DNA of 47,263 nt from assembly GCA_002261155.1 (NCBI GenBank), contig NKXN01000040.1, positions 1 to 47,263 on the forward strand, in the 5' to 3' direction. Of this stretch, positions 7,848 through 16,579 are shown one piece after another; position 1 is the stretch's first letter; every line of letters begins with the position of its first letter. Below the pieces are notes generated by a model. That model was not told the origin of the DNA. It ran no database searches and saw only the letters and a list, made by a program, of their open reading frames with translations. This DNA comes from Bacillaceae bacterium SAS-127 (lineage in GTDB: Bacteria; Bacillota; Bacilli; Bacillales; Domibacillaceae). The translations under genes and the position numbers were made by a program.

Positions 7848-8287
7848 TACTTCTTCTCTTCACATGTAGTCTCTTTTTGATTAGCCTCATAAGCCTGATG
7901 CCAGTCCGGAAATACCTTCTTCATTGAAATCGGTCTAAAAGTATCTTTTTTGACGATCGTATGTATACTCTTTCCTGTCACACATACTTCCCCTTGATCA
8001 TTTTTAATTTCATACCCATACGTTGTACGGACGCCTGAATATTCTTCAATCCATGTATACACCCATGCGTAATCACCATATTTAAAAGGTTTTTTATATG
8101 AAAGCTGAATATCAAGCACCGGAGATACATACCCCTCTTTTTCCATCTCCGCATAGTTAAACCCTAGATCTTCAATTAATTGTGTCCGTCCAAGTTCGAA
8201 CCAAACGACATATTGACCATGATACACGACTTGCATCGCATCTGTTTCTGCATAGCGCACTTGTATTTCTTTTTTAGATACCAACAT
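7847..8287 (-). CDS. yneP: hotdog-fold acyl-CoA thioesterase (YneP-like)
   Basis: This 146-residue protein belongs to the 4-hydroxybenzoyl-CoA thioesterase/YbgC hotdog family. The active-site block is ETDAMQVVYHGQYVVWFELGR near residues 14-34, with the catalytic Asp in TDAM and the conserved YHxxYxxWFExGR. FKYGDYAWVYTWIEEYSGVR follows as the central strand. The expected reaction is hydrolysis of a short acyl-CoA, with unknown physiological substrate. A GGAG site eight bases upstream supports the ATG at 8287. It is the first gene of a two-gene unit with yneQ. In B. subtilis tlp precedes yneP; here tlp is about 11 kb away. Confidence 0.85.
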   Translation of the reverse strand: MLVSKKEIQVRYAETDAMQVVYHGQYVVWFELGRTQLIEDLGFNYAEMEKEGYVSPVLDIQLSYKKPFKYGDYAWVYTWIEEYSGVRTTYGYEIKNDQGEVCVTGKSIHTIVKKDTFRPISMKKVFPDWHQAYEANQKETTCEEKK

Positions 8288-8349
8288 CTCATCATCTCCA
8301 CTTTTCTCTTTTTCTGGAAGCTATAAACTCTCGGCACTCTCAGTATATA

Positions 8350-8506
8350 TGAGCGGTGAAATAAAATAAAGTGAACCTGCCTCGTGCAACCTCTAACAGA
8401 TAAGATGTTGAGGAGATGAATCCACTTCACTCTAAGACAAAAGCTGCCCTATGTAATGTACTAGTAATCGCTAGACATTATATAGGGCAGACTGATGGTT
8501 TTTTTT
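8350..8506 (+). ncRNA. candidate small RNA ending in a strong terminator, convergent with the FbpB-family gene
   Basis: On the plus strand, CTGCCCTATGTAATGT (8444-8459) pairs with 8475-8490 (15 of 16), and an inner CTAG/CTAG pair extends the stem. A run of eight T follows at about 8499-8506, which is a good Rho-independent terminator on this strand. No plus-strand coding gene lies upstream. An imperfect dyad at about 8369-8431 (AGTGAA ... TTCACT) precedes it. The 5' end is a guess and no strong promoter is evident. The alternative is a terminator for the minus-strand gene at 8542, but that strand has only a short T stretch after the hairpin. Confidence 0.3.
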
Positions 8507-8541
8507 ATGTATGTAACAAAATCACTCGGTTTGATATCGTA

Positions 8542-8685
8542 TTATTTAGCTTGTGACAATAATTTTCTTTCATGTTTTTCTGCTAGTCTGTCTTCAATCG
8601 CTTTCATCGCTGCTGGATTATTCATCAGCTCACGTTTGTTTTCTTTCACTAAGTCGGCAAACGTCATCTTTCTTGCTTTTCTCAT
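8542..8685 (-). CDS. FbpB-family small basic protein
   Basis: This is a 47-residue, strongly charged protein. It reads MRKARKMTFADLVKENKREL, then MNNPAAMKAIEDRLAEKHER and a short tail ending in SQAK. It matches the FbpB-family small basic proteins: (K/R)-rich start, TFxxLVxENKxEL, then xAMxxIEDRLxEK. In B. subtilis these Fur-regulated proteins help the FsrA small RNA repress iron-rich enzymes, including aconitase. The neighbour here is citB, transcribed on the same strand and ending 151 bases upstream. An AAGGAGGTG binding site lies at a good distance. A perfect 6-2-6 inverted repeat is upstream at 8733-8746. I see no clear Fur box. Confidence 0.75.
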   Translation of the reverse strand: MRKARKMTFADLVKENKRELMNNPAAMKAIEDRLAEKHERKLLSQAK

Positions 8686-8732
8686 AAACGGCACACCTCC
8701 TTCCCAAGTCTTATTATGAGCATTTTAACCTA

Positions 8733-8746
8733 AAACACAAGTGTTT
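8733..8746. promoter_or_regulatory. perfect inverted repeat upstream of the FbpB-family gene
   Basis: AAACACAAGTGTTT is a 6-2-6 palindrome about 50 bases upstream of the start codon. It could be an operator or simply a chance dyad. It does not match the Fur consensus. Confidence 0.25.
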
Positions 8747-8787
8747 ATACCGAATTTTCAAATAATTTTAATAAAAAATTTACATAT

Positions 8788-8830
8788 GCACAAACAAGAG
8801 ACCAGTATACACACTGATCTCTTGTTTTAT
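8788..8830 (-). terminator. terminator of citB
   Basis: AAACAAGAGACCAGT (8792-8806) pairs with 8813-8827 with one mismatch and lies directly after the citB stop codon. Confidence 0.8.
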
Positions 8831-8836
8831 GCACAA

Positions 8837-11557
8837 TTATGCATTGATATTTTGTAATTTCCCACGAAGTACCATTTGTAAAATACCGCCGTGACGGTAG
8901 TAATCTACCTCTACATCTGAATCAAAGCGAGCAAGTGCTTGGAATTCTTTCTTGTTGCCTTCCTCATCTGTCGCTGTAACAGTAACGATATCACGAGGTT
9001 TCACATCATCTGTTAAATTAACTTCGATCACTTCTTTACCTGTTAAGCCTAGAGTTTCTGCATTTTCGCCTGCTTTAAATTGAAGTGGTAGCACACCCAT
9101 CATGACTAAGTTTGAACGGTGAATACGCTCATAACTTTCTGCGATCACTGTTTTCACGCCCAGAAGGTTCGTACCTTTTGCCGCCCAGTCACGAGAAGAT
9201 CCCATCCCGTAGTCTTTACCAGCTAAAACAGCAAGGCCTGTGCCATCTGCTTGATACTTCATGCACGCATCATAAATTGGCATGATCTCACCAGTAGGCC
9301 AGTACGTAGTGAATCCACCTTCTGTACCAGGTGCCACTTGGTTACGAATACGGATGTTGGCAAATGTACCACGCATCATTACTTCATGGTTTCCACGACG
9401 AGAACCATAAGAGTTAAAGTCACGAGGTTCTACACCTTTTGAACGTAGGTATTTACCAGCAGGTGTATCTTTACCAATTGCTCCCGCAGGAGAGATATGG
9501 TCTGTCGTAACGGAGTCACCGAATTTACCCATTACACGCAAACCTGCAAGTGGTTGGATTTTGTCAGGTGTAGCCGATAACCCTTCAAAGAATGGAGGAT
9601 TTTGAATATATGTTGAATCGTCATTCCAGCTATATAAAGCTTCGTTGCTTGTTTGAATTTTGTTCCAGCTTGGGTTGCTGTCGAATACGCGCTCATACTC
9701 TTTACGGAATACTTCAGGAGTCACTGCACGTTGAACAACTTCCTTCACTTCTGATGTTTCAGGCCAGATATCTTTAAAGAAGACATCATTGCCATCTTTA
9801 TCTTTTCCGATTGGATCTTTAGCAAAGTCGATATTCACTGTACCAGCTAATGCATAAGCAACAACTAATGGCGGAGAAGCTAAGTAGTTCGCTTTTACTA
9901 GTGGGTGAATACGTCCTTCAAAGTTACGGTTACCTGAAAGAACAGATGTCACTAAAAGATCTGAATCAGAAATCGCTTTTTCGATTTCATCTTTCAACGG
10001 ACCTGAGTTACCGATACATGTCGTACAACCGTAACCAACTAGGTTGAATCCGAGTTTCTCCATGTATCCTAATAGTCCAGCATCACGTAAATAACCAGTT
10101 ACAACTTTAGAACCAGGAGCTAAAGATGTTTTTACATATTCAGGCACTTCTAGACCTAATTCAACAGCTTTTTTCGCTACTAAACCAGCAGCAAGTAATA
10201 CGTAAGGGTTCGATGTATTTGTACAAGATGTGATCGCCGCAATCGCTACCGCACCTGTTTTCATTTCCACTTCTTCACCGTCAGCAAATTTGACAGCTGT
10301 TTGTTTATTCAATTCATCTGCAGATAATCCAAAACCGTGGTTGCCAGCCGGACCACTTACAGATTCTTGGAATGCCTTTTGCATGCCAGATAGTGGGATT
10401 AAATCTTGTGGACGTTTCGGACCAGATAAGTTTGGCTCAATTTCAGCAAGGTTTAACTCCACAACATCTGTGTAAACAGGTTCTTCGTTATCAGCTGTGA
10501 AGAACATACCGTTTTCTTTCAAATATTGCTCTACAACTTTAATGTGACTTTCTTCGCGACCTGTTAGACGCATATAATCTAATGATTCAGAGTCAACTGG
10601 GAAGAAACCACAAGTTGCCCCGTATTCTGGTGCCATGTTGGCAATTGTCGCACGGTCAGCTAATGGAAGCTGAGAAACACCAGGGCCGAAGAATTCAACG
10701 AATTTACCAACTACGCCTTTTTGACGAAGCACTTGAGTCACTTTAAGCGCTAAGTCTGTCGCAGTTGCTCCGTTTGGAAGTTCGCCTGTTAATTTCACTC
10801 CGATTACTTCAGGAATTGGGAAATATGAAGGCTGACCAAGCATACCTGCTTCCGCTTCAATTCCACCAACACCCCAACCAAGAACACCGATTCCGTTGAT
10901 CATTGTTGTATGGGAGTCAGTTCCTACTAGTGTATCTGGATACGCTTCAAACTCACCATTCGCTGTTTCTACCGCATGGACAACGTTCGCTAAATACTCA
11001 AGGTTTACTTGGTGAACGATACCAGTTGCTGGTGGAACCGCACGATAGTTATCAAATGCTTTTTGAGCCCAGCTTAAAAATTCATAACGCTCTGCATTAC
11101 GCTCAAACTCAAGCTCCATGTTTTTATCTAATGCTTCGGGTGTACCATAAGTATCAACTTGAACGGAGTGGTCAATTACTAAATCCACACCGATTTCTGG
11201 GTTAATAACATCTGGATTGCCACCCATATCAGCCATTGCTTTACGTAAAGAAGCAAGGTCAACGACAACTGGAACGCCAGTGAAATCTTGTAAGATTACG
11301 CGTGAAGGCTTAAATGGCACTTCTGCTTCTTTCACATCAGCAGAGCCCCAGTTTGCTAAATTTTTAACGTGCTCATCTTTAATTACATAGCCATCATGTT
11401 GGCGAAGTACTGATTCTAAAAGGACTTTCACGGAATAAGGCAGGCGAGAAACTTTCGCCACACCAGCTTCTTCTAAAGTAGCTAAACGATAGTAGTTGTA
11501 ACGCTTTCCTTCAAGCTCAAAACTAGAACGGGCATTGAACACATCATTTTTTGTCAT
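8837..11557 (-). CDS. citB: aconitate hydratase (aconitase)
   Basis: This 906-residue cytoplasmic enzyme isomerises citrate to isocitrate through a [4Fe-4S] cluster in the TCA cycle. The cluster-binding cysteines are seen in [17 protein letters not shown] and [14 protein letters not shown], and the C-terminal swivel domain has [16 protein letters not shown]-like spacing (here [16 protein letters not shown]). Its length is close to B. subtilis CitB (909), which also acts as an RNA-binding regulator. The start at 11557 is chosen because GAGGGGG lies just upstream; the longer frame to 11629 has no binding site. A CcpC-type operator lies at 11690-11704. The next gene downstream is the FbpB-family gene, whose relatives repress aconitase in B. 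subtilis. Confidence 0.97.
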   Translation of the reverse strand: MTKNDVFNARSSFELEGKRYNYYRLATLEEAGVAKVSRLPYSVKVLLESVLRQHDGYVIKDEHVKNLANWGSADVKEAEVPFKPSRVILQDFTGVPVVVDLASLRKAMADMGGNPDVINPEIGVDLVIDHSVQVDTYGTPEALDKNMELEFERNAERYEFLSWAQKAFDNYRAVPPATGIVHQVNLEYLANVVHAVETANGEFEAYPDTLVGTDSHTTMINGIGVLGWGVGGIEAEAGMLGQPSYFPIPEVIGVKLTGELPNGATATDLALKVTQVLRQKGVVGKFVEFFGPGVSQLPLADRATIANMAPEYGATCGFFPVDSESLDYMRLTGREESHIKVVEQYLKENGMFFTADNEEPVYTDVVELNLAEIEPNLSGPKRPQDLIPLSGMQKAFQESVSGPAGNHGFGLSADELNKQTAVKFADGEEVEMKTGAVAIAAITSCTNTSNPYVLLAAGLVAKKAVELGLEVPEYVKTSLAPGSKVVTGYLRDAGLLGYMEKLGFNLVGYGCTTCIGNSGPLKDEIEKAISDSDLLVTSVLSGNRNFEGRIHPLVKANYLASPPLVVAYALAGTVNIDFAKDPIGKDKDGNDVFFKDIWPETSEVKEVVQRAVTPEVFRKEYERVFDSNPSWNKIQTSNEALYSWNDDSTYIQNPPFFEGLSATPDKIQPLAGLRVMGKFGDSVTTDHISPAGAIGKDTPAGKYLRSKGVEPRDFNSYGSRRGNHEVMMRGTFANIRIRNQVAPGTEGGFTTYWPTGEIMPIYDACMKYQADGTGLAVLAGKDYGMGSSRDWAAKGTNLLGVKTVIAESYERIHRSNLVMMGVLPLQFKAGENAETLGLTGKEVIEVNLTDDVKPRDIVTVTATDEEGNKKEFQALARFDSDVEVDYYRHGGILQMVLRGKLQNINA

Positions 11558-11689
11558 CCCGATTCCCCCTCTTTTCTCAAATATGTAGACAATGGTAAAA
11601 AAGTTTAGCATAAAGTCAAAACTTTTCACACAATTTCATCATAATACAATCTTTTACATAAGTAAATAACAAGAATTGAATCGGAATTG

Positions 11690-11704
11690 ATAAGTTTTTC
11701 TTAT
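11690..11704 (-). promoter_or_regulatory. CcpC-type operator upstream of citB
   Basis: ATAAGTTTTTCTTAT is an exact ATAA-N7-TTAT dyad, the binding pattern of CcpC, the citrate-responsive LysR-type repressor of citB in B. subtilis. It lies about 133 bases upstream of the start codon, consistent with the promoter-proximal location of the known site. Further toward the gene is a TATTAT -10 candidate at about 11638-11643. The match is seen directly; CcpC control is inferred. Confidence 0.65.
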
Positions 11705-11735
11705 ATCAAAATAAAGGAAATAGCGATATTTCTTA

Positions 11736-14270
11736 TCACTCCAAAAATTGAAAAGGAAGGATCACTTGATCGCCCCCTGAACAAACCGCTGCTATTTTCT
11801 CTCCAGTCCACTCCGCATAAAGCAACGATTGACAAGTCTTACATTTAGCGTCAACCTTTGACAAATAATTTTGCAACATCTGTTTAGAAAGAAACTCTCC
11901 GTGTTCACAATGACCGCACTCGATCCTAATATATTTCTTCTTTGTCGTTCGAAGCGTCCATTTATTTGAACAGACAGGACAACGAGTATATAGATCAATA
12001 TACTTATTTAATGATTGTTCTTTCGCTAATATAAACGACCGTTCCTTTGTTGATCGGAATAGATTTTTTAACTCGGAACGATTATTTTTCGTGCTAAAAA
12101 CTTTTAAAAAGTGCTGAATAAAAGACTGACATTGTAAGCGGAGATTCGGTGTCTGTTCTTTACTTAAAGGCGCTCCTAGCCAAAAGATGTTGGAATCAAT
12201 AATGATAAAAGGGAAAGGAACAGCTTCTGCGACTAGTTCTACATTGGAAAAGGGCACTTTTTTTAGCTTACACATTATTTTTATGGAACATTTGGATTGT
12301 TGCTTCTTAATGATGCTCCAAAATCGTTTATCCGGTTTAGACTTCGGTGGCAATCCAATAACAATCGATCTTTTTGCCTTCATTATATCCGTTAACCAAA
12401 GGTCTTCTTCGCTGTTTAATGCTTGTGTAACGACTGTGTTGGCTGCATCCCGCTTATTAAACAATTGCTCGAATTGATGTGTTTGTTTTGTCGCTTCAAG
12501 GTGGTGAATGAGTTTTCTTAACTTTTCATGAGGAGCCATCGTTTTTTGAAAAAAGGCTTGATTGGCCAATAAAATAAATTTCCCTTTCGCTCGCGTCATC
12601 GCCACATTCATTAACCTCTCACTCTCTTCTCCTCTAAGCAACCCTCCTGAAATGAGCTGTGGAGGAGCATCTACCGCATCAAAAATAATCATTTCTCGTT
12701 CAGAGCCTTGAAATTTATGAACAGTGGCAGCTGTGAATGATTGATCGGCCCATTCCTCACTAAAGAGCTCCGCTAAACAAGCGTTCATTAATTGAGTTTG
12801 TATACGATAAGGGGAAATAAATCCAATCGTTTGAATTCCTGAGGCCTTAGCTTCTGCAAATAGTTGAAGGGCGATGAATAACGAGGTGAGATTGTATTTC
12901 GATGTAGAATACTCTTCTTTTAAAGCCGTTGGCCATGAGTGACTCGTATCAATAAAAGCGATGGCTTCTCCTGAAAATGGCGCTTTTAAGGCGATCGATT
13001 GTCTTTCTATTTCTAAGGAGGGAGCATCTTTAACTTTCCCATTATAAAACTCTTTATTCGTAAAGGCTGAAATGTCAGGGTGCATGCGTCGTTGGACGTT
13101 CAACATAAATAAATGAGGATGCCCTTGGCTAGAAGTCGAACTTTTTTCAATGCCAGAATGATAAAAAATATCGTGTCTTAACCATTTACGCACAAGTGGA
13201 TGCGAACTCACGGCAATCGGGGGTAACTGTTTAAAATCTCCACAAACAACCGTATGTCGTCCAAGACCTGCAGCAAAAGCAAGTTGCGGTGTAAACGCCA
13301 TACTCGCTTCATCGATAATGACGAGGTCGAAGTCATTTTCATAAATAAATGGATCAATCGCTGCTTTAGACAACGTCACGCCAATGACAGAAGCTCTCTC
13401 AATCGTTTGTTCACGCTTTTCCTGCCATTCTTTGATCGCTTGTTTCTGATCTCTTTCGCCGGTTTCATTGTAATGTATTCGGTTGCTCATTTTCTGTTGT
13501 ACATATTGTCTGTACAAAGTAGGGTGTCGCTCTTCTACTAATTTGTCTGGAAGCATTTCATTTAATTCAGTGGCTTGCGATGCACTTGAATGGCTATAAC
13601 GAATAATATCTCCCGCATGCCATTTATTTCTACTTTTCAAAAAATGCATCAGCTCGATTAAAACGACATCCACAGCGGCATTGCTATGCGAAACAATAAG
13701 CACTTTCTTTTTATTCACATAATGTCTAGCGGCAATTCTTGCTAGCGTAAATGTTTTTCCTGTACCAGGTGGGCCCCATATGTAAGTGACAGGGTTATAC
13801 TGCGCCCGTAAAGCCGCTTCGTGGACCGAGTTTTTCACCTTTTCTTTCGGGTGCTGATCAGGCATTGATGGATGAAGCAGTTGTTTCATCCGAGAAACGC
13901 CCTTTGCTGTTTCACTCGCTTCTTGTAAGCGGTCAGATAGCTTCTGTAACAGTTCCCACGGCTCGCTAAATAGCTCCGCTTCCTCAATGTTGTCAGTGAT
14001 AAACGCTTGTAATTCGATCGTTATTTCCTTCCCGTAACAGGCAATTACCGTTCCTTTCATTTGTTCATTAGCCGTTTCTATTCGAACCGGCACTCCTTCT
14101 GGCAACCGCATGTCTAACAGACTTTTAAAATGATAAATTGCCTTGTCTGAAGAATTTTCAATGCATTCTCCCTCCATTAAGGGAAGACCTCTTCCCCCTT
14201 GCTTTTTTAATTCTTTTATTTCTATTGATAGAGCATCGCCCCATTCCTCTACTACCTTTTGCAAATTCAT
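11736..14270 (-). CDS. UPF1/Dna2-like superfamily 1 helicase with C-terminal PLD-like region and zinc ribbon
   Basis: This 844-residue protein has a full SF1B helicase core: Walker A GPPGTGKT (166-173), IIDEAS (318-323), GDFKQLPP (344-351), NVQRRMHPDI (391-400), TVHKFQGSE (516-524) and MNVAMTRAKGKF (554-565). After the core, KSIVIGLPPKSK-type sequence and FPFIIIDSNIFWLGAP resemble a phospholipase-D fold, but the HxK residues are missing, so it is probably inactive. The C-terminus carries Cys pairs (CPVC, CGHC, CKTC) suggesting zinc ribbons. The substrate (DNA or RNA) is not known. It begins 22 bases after dhaM with a GGAGTG site, so it can be reached by dhaKLM transcripts although the functions look unrelated. 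Confidence 0.85.
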   Translation of the reverse strand: MNLQKVVEEWGDALSIEIKELKKQGGRGLPLMEGECIENSSDKAIYHFKSLLDMRLPEGVPVRIETANEQMKGTVIACYGKEITIELQAFITDNIEEAELFSEPWELLQKLSDRLQEASETAKGVSRMKQLLHPSMPDQHPKEKVKNSVHEAALRAQYNPVTYIWGPPGTGKTFTLARIAARHYVNKKKVLIVSHSNAAVDVVLIELMHFLKSRNKWHAGDIIRYSHSSASQATELNEMLPDKLVEERHPTLYRQYVQQKMSNRIHYNETGERDQKQAIKEWQEKREQTIERASVIGVTLSKAAIDPFIYENDFDLVIIDEASMAFTPQLAFAAGLGRHTVVCGDFKQLPPIAVSSHPLVRKWLRHDIFYHSGIEKSSTSSQGHPHLFMLNVQRRMHPDISAFTNKEFYNGKVKDAPSLEIERQSIALKAPFSGEAIAFIDTSHSWPTALKEEYSTSKYNLTSLFIALQLFAEAKASGIQTIGFISPYRIQTQLMNACLAELFSEEWADQSFTAATVHKFQGSEREMIIFDAVDAPPQLISGGLLRGEESERLMNVAMTRAKGKFILLANQAFFQKTMAPHEKLRKLIHHLEATKQTHQFEQLFNKRDAANTVVTQALNSEEDLWLTDIMKAKRSIVIGLPPKSKPDKRFWSIIKKQQSKCSIKIMCKLKKVPFSNVELVAEAVPFPFIIIDSNIFWLGAPLSKEQTPNLRLQCQSFIQHFLKVFSTKNNRSELKNLFRSTKERSFILAKEQSLNKYIDLYTRCPVCSNKWTLRTTKKKYIRIECGHCEHGEFLSKQMLQNYLSKVDAKCKTCQSLLYAEWTGEKIAAVCSGGDQVILPFQFLE

Positions 14271-14292
14271 GTTGTCACTCCAGTACTAGTAC

Positions 14293-14670
14293 TTAACGTA
14301 AATAATAACTCTCAATTTCTTCTTTAATGGCTACTGCTTGTTTTCCTAAGCCTGCTTCTACAGCCGCGATATAGCTACCTTCAATAAGCGGAGCATCTAC
14401 AAGATACACATCGGAAACGCCACTAAGTTCTACCGCTAACTCACCGTTCATTTTCGCTGAACCGAGGTCATAAAACATTAAAACCCCTGCTTCGCTGTTC
14501 GCCTCTGCGATTGCCTGCTGTATTTTCTCTAAGCTTGTGCCAATTCTTCCATCCTCTGTTCCGCCCGCGCAAGCAACAATGACCTCTTTTTCTACTTGTC
14601 GAATCAATTCATATAAACCATCTACAATTTGCTTACTATGTGAAATTAACAAAATACCTACTTTGCTCAT
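14293..14670 (-). CDS. dhaM: PTS-dependent dihydroxyacetone kinase phosphotransferase subunit DhaM
   Basis: This 125-residue protein has the mannose-type EIIA fold. The phosphorylated His is His10 in ILLISHSKQIVDGL, followed by CAGGTEDGRIGTS and VLMFYDLGSAKMN. It takes phosphate from HPr and passes it to the ADP bound in DhaL. It lacks the HPr and EI domains fused in E. coli DhaM, as expected for Firmicutes. Its ATG overlaps the DhaL stop by four bases, so translation is coupled. Confidence 0.92.
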   Translation of the reverse strand: MSKVGILLISHSKQIVDGLYELIRQVEKEVIVACAGGTEDGRIGTSLEKIQQAIAEANSEAGVLMFYDLGSAKMNGELAVELSGVSDVYLVDAPLIEGSYIAAVEAGLGKQAVAIKEEIESYYLR

Positions 14671-15290
14671 ATTGATCGCTCCTTTAACACATCAGTCAAC
14701 GCCATCAAAAGATAATAGGAGGAAGTCGCTCCAGCATCTAGATGACCGATCGACTTTTCTTTATAGTAAGCGGCCCTTCCTTTTGTGGCCTGCATTGTCT
14801 TTGTTTTGTTTTTCGCTTCAGTTAATACACCAGACCACTCTTCCACGTTCCAATCTGTTCGAGTTGACAAGTAACGAGCAAACGGAGCCCATACATCAAT
14901 CAATGTCTTTTCATTTTCGGTCGATTTCCCCCGATGCTGTAAAGCCTTGACCGCTTCATTGACTGCTTGTTGAAACAGAGAAAAGGGAACCGCTTTTTCA
15001 TCCGCCATCGCTACAGCCATTTTTAATAGGGCCGACGCATATAACGGACCAGCTGCTCCGCCAATTTTGGATAAAAGAACCATCGCTACGTCCTTTAATA
15101 CTGCTCCAGGTGTTTCGGATGTTTGGCCATTCAAGTGCTCGATAGCTGCTTGAAAGCCGCGTGCCATATTAATTCCATGATCACCATCACCAATCATTTG
15201 ATCAAGCTCCGTTAAATACTCATGATGCTCTTGGATCGCATCATTTGCTTGCTTCATCCATAAAATAGTCAATTCTTTTGTTAATCTCAC
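14667..15290 (-). CDS. dhaL: dihydroxyacetone kinase ADP-binding subunit DhaL
   Basis: This 207-residue all-helical protein binds ADP, which serves as a permanent cofactor. The nucleotide/Mg2+ motif is LDQMIGDGDHGINMARGF (about residues 29-46), with the conserved GGAAGPLYASALLKMA in the middle and GRAAYYKEKSIGHLDAGATS toward the C-terminus. It is the second gene of dhaKLM, 19 bases after dhaK, with overlap into dhaM. Confidence 0.95.
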   Translation of the reverse strand: MRLTKELTILWMKQANDAIQEHHEYLTELDQMIGDGDHGINMARGFQAAIEHLNGQTSETPGAVLKDVAMVLLSKIGGAAGPLYASALLKMAVAMADEKAVPFSLFQQAVNEAVKALQHRGKSTENEKTLIDVWAPFARYLSTRTDWNVEEWSGVLTEAKNKTKTMQATKGRAAYYKEKSIGHLDAGATSSYYLLMALTDVLKERSI

Positions 15291-15309
15291 CTTAGTATCC
15301 TCCTTTCCC

Positions 15310-16302
15310 TTAATATTTAAAAGCTGGTGCGTCGCTTGGCGCTAGTAACAATTGCTTTAATTCCTCATCTAATTGAAATAAAGTCAGTGAGCAACCGGCC
15401 ATTTCCAGCGATGTCATGTATTCGCCGACAAATGTTTTTGCGACTTGAAACCCCTTATCTATCAACAATTGCTGAACGGTGCGATTCACGATATAAAGTT
15501 CCATCATCGGCGTCGCTCCAAGTCCATTGATCATCACTGCTAGCTCTCCCCTTGCTTGAAAGACCTTTTCCTGTAACACGGCTTCCACTAATGCTTCAGC
15601 AATCTCCACAGCGGATGTTAACGGTCCTCGTTCTAAACCCGGTTCTCCATGAATACCCATTCCTAGCTCCATTTCATTGTCACCGAGCGAAAAGTTTGGC
15701 TTCCCACTCATTGGAATCACACAAGAAGATAACGCTATTCCCATCGAGCGAATCCGTTCAATCGCCCGTTCGCAAGCCTGTTTAATTTCTGGTAGAGAGG
15801 CTCCTCTTTCGGAAAGAGCCCCGGCAATTTTATGTACGAATACCGTTCCAGCGATCCCTCTTCGTCCCGTCGTAAATAGACTATCCTCAACTGCGATATC
15901 ATCGTTCACAATCACTGTTTCTACTGAAATACCATCCATTTCAGCTAGTTCTGCGGCCATCTCAAAATTCATCACATCGCCGCTATAATTTTTAATAATT
16001 AATAACACGCCAGCACCTGTGTCAACCGCTTTCATAGCTGCCAAAATTTGATCCGGTGCAGGAGAAGTGAACACTTCTCCTACCACTGCCGCATCCAACA
16101 TACCTTCACCTACATAGCCAGCATGAGCCGGTTCATGCCCGCTTCCCCCGCCACTAATAATAGCTACCTTCCCTCTTTTCAAATGTTTGCGCTTAATGAT
16201 CGACTGATCAACCAAAAGCTCAACATCATCAGGATAGGCTGCAGCAAACCCTTCTAACATTTCTTTCACTGCATTTTGAGGACTATTTATTATTTTCTTC
16301 AT
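15310..16302 (-). CDS. dhaK: dihydroxyacetone kinase substrate-binding subunit DhaK
   Basis: This 330-residue protein binds dihydroxyacetone covalently through a His hemiaminal. GGGSGHEPAHAGYVGEGML (residues 51-69) forms part of the active site, and GMGIHGEPGLERGPL holds the covalent His. The DhaKLM pathway phosphorylates dihydroxyacetone to DHAP using PEP through the PTS. It is the first gene of the operon. No glycerol dehydrogenase or regulator gene (dhaS/dhaR) is adjacent. Confidence 0.95.
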   Translation of the reverse strand: MKKIINSPQNAVKEMLEGFAAAYPDDVELLVDQSIIKRKHLKRGKVAIISGGGSGHEPAHAGYVGEGMLDAAVVGEVFTSPAPDQILAAMKAVDTGAGVLLIIKNYSGDVMNFEMAAELAEMDGISVETVIVNDDIAVEDSLFTTGRRGIAGTVFVHKIAGALSERGASLPEIKQACERAIERIRSMGIALSSCVIPMSGKPNFSLGDNEMELGMGIHGEPGLERGPLTSAVEIAEALVEAVLQEKVFQARGELAVMINGLGATPMMELYIVNRTVQQLLIDKGFQVAKTFVGEYMTSLEMAGCSLTLFQLDEELKQLLLAPSDAPAFKY

Positions 16303-16356
16303 CTGTCTCTCCCTCTTTATAATCTGATCATTAATTTCATCAACTTCAATTGCGCC

Positions 16357-16557
16357 TTATTTAACCTTTTCTATTTTAATCAAAGGGTCTTGCTCTGGTT
16401 TAAATAAAATATCCTTAAACAAAAGATACGAAAGTAGAATAATAACCGCCATGATCGAAACAATCAGGATTTCTTTCTTAAAATTTTGATCATGCTTCTC
16501 TCGTAATTTCTCCCTATATTTGATTTGTACCTTTTTCTTTTTAAAATCTAGTTTCAC
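16357..16557 (-). CDS. small single-pass membrane protein of unknown function
   Basis: This is a 66-residue protein: a strongly basic N-terminus (KLDFKKKKVQIKYREKLREK), a transmembrane helix (ILIVSIMAVIILLSYLLF), and a short polar tail. The basic side suggests the N-terminus is cytoplasmic. I chose the GTG start at 16557 because GGGGGG lies six bases upstream; in-frame ATG (16587) and an earlier start (16632) would overlap topB. It sits 22 bases after the topB stop and is probably cotranscribed. Family not recognised. Confidence 0.6.
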   Translation of the reverse strand: MKLDFKKKKVQIKYREKLREKHDQNFKKEILIVSIMAVIILLSYLLFKDILFKPEQDPLIKIEKVK

Positions 16558-16579
16558 AGGAATCCCCCCAAAACTCGAC

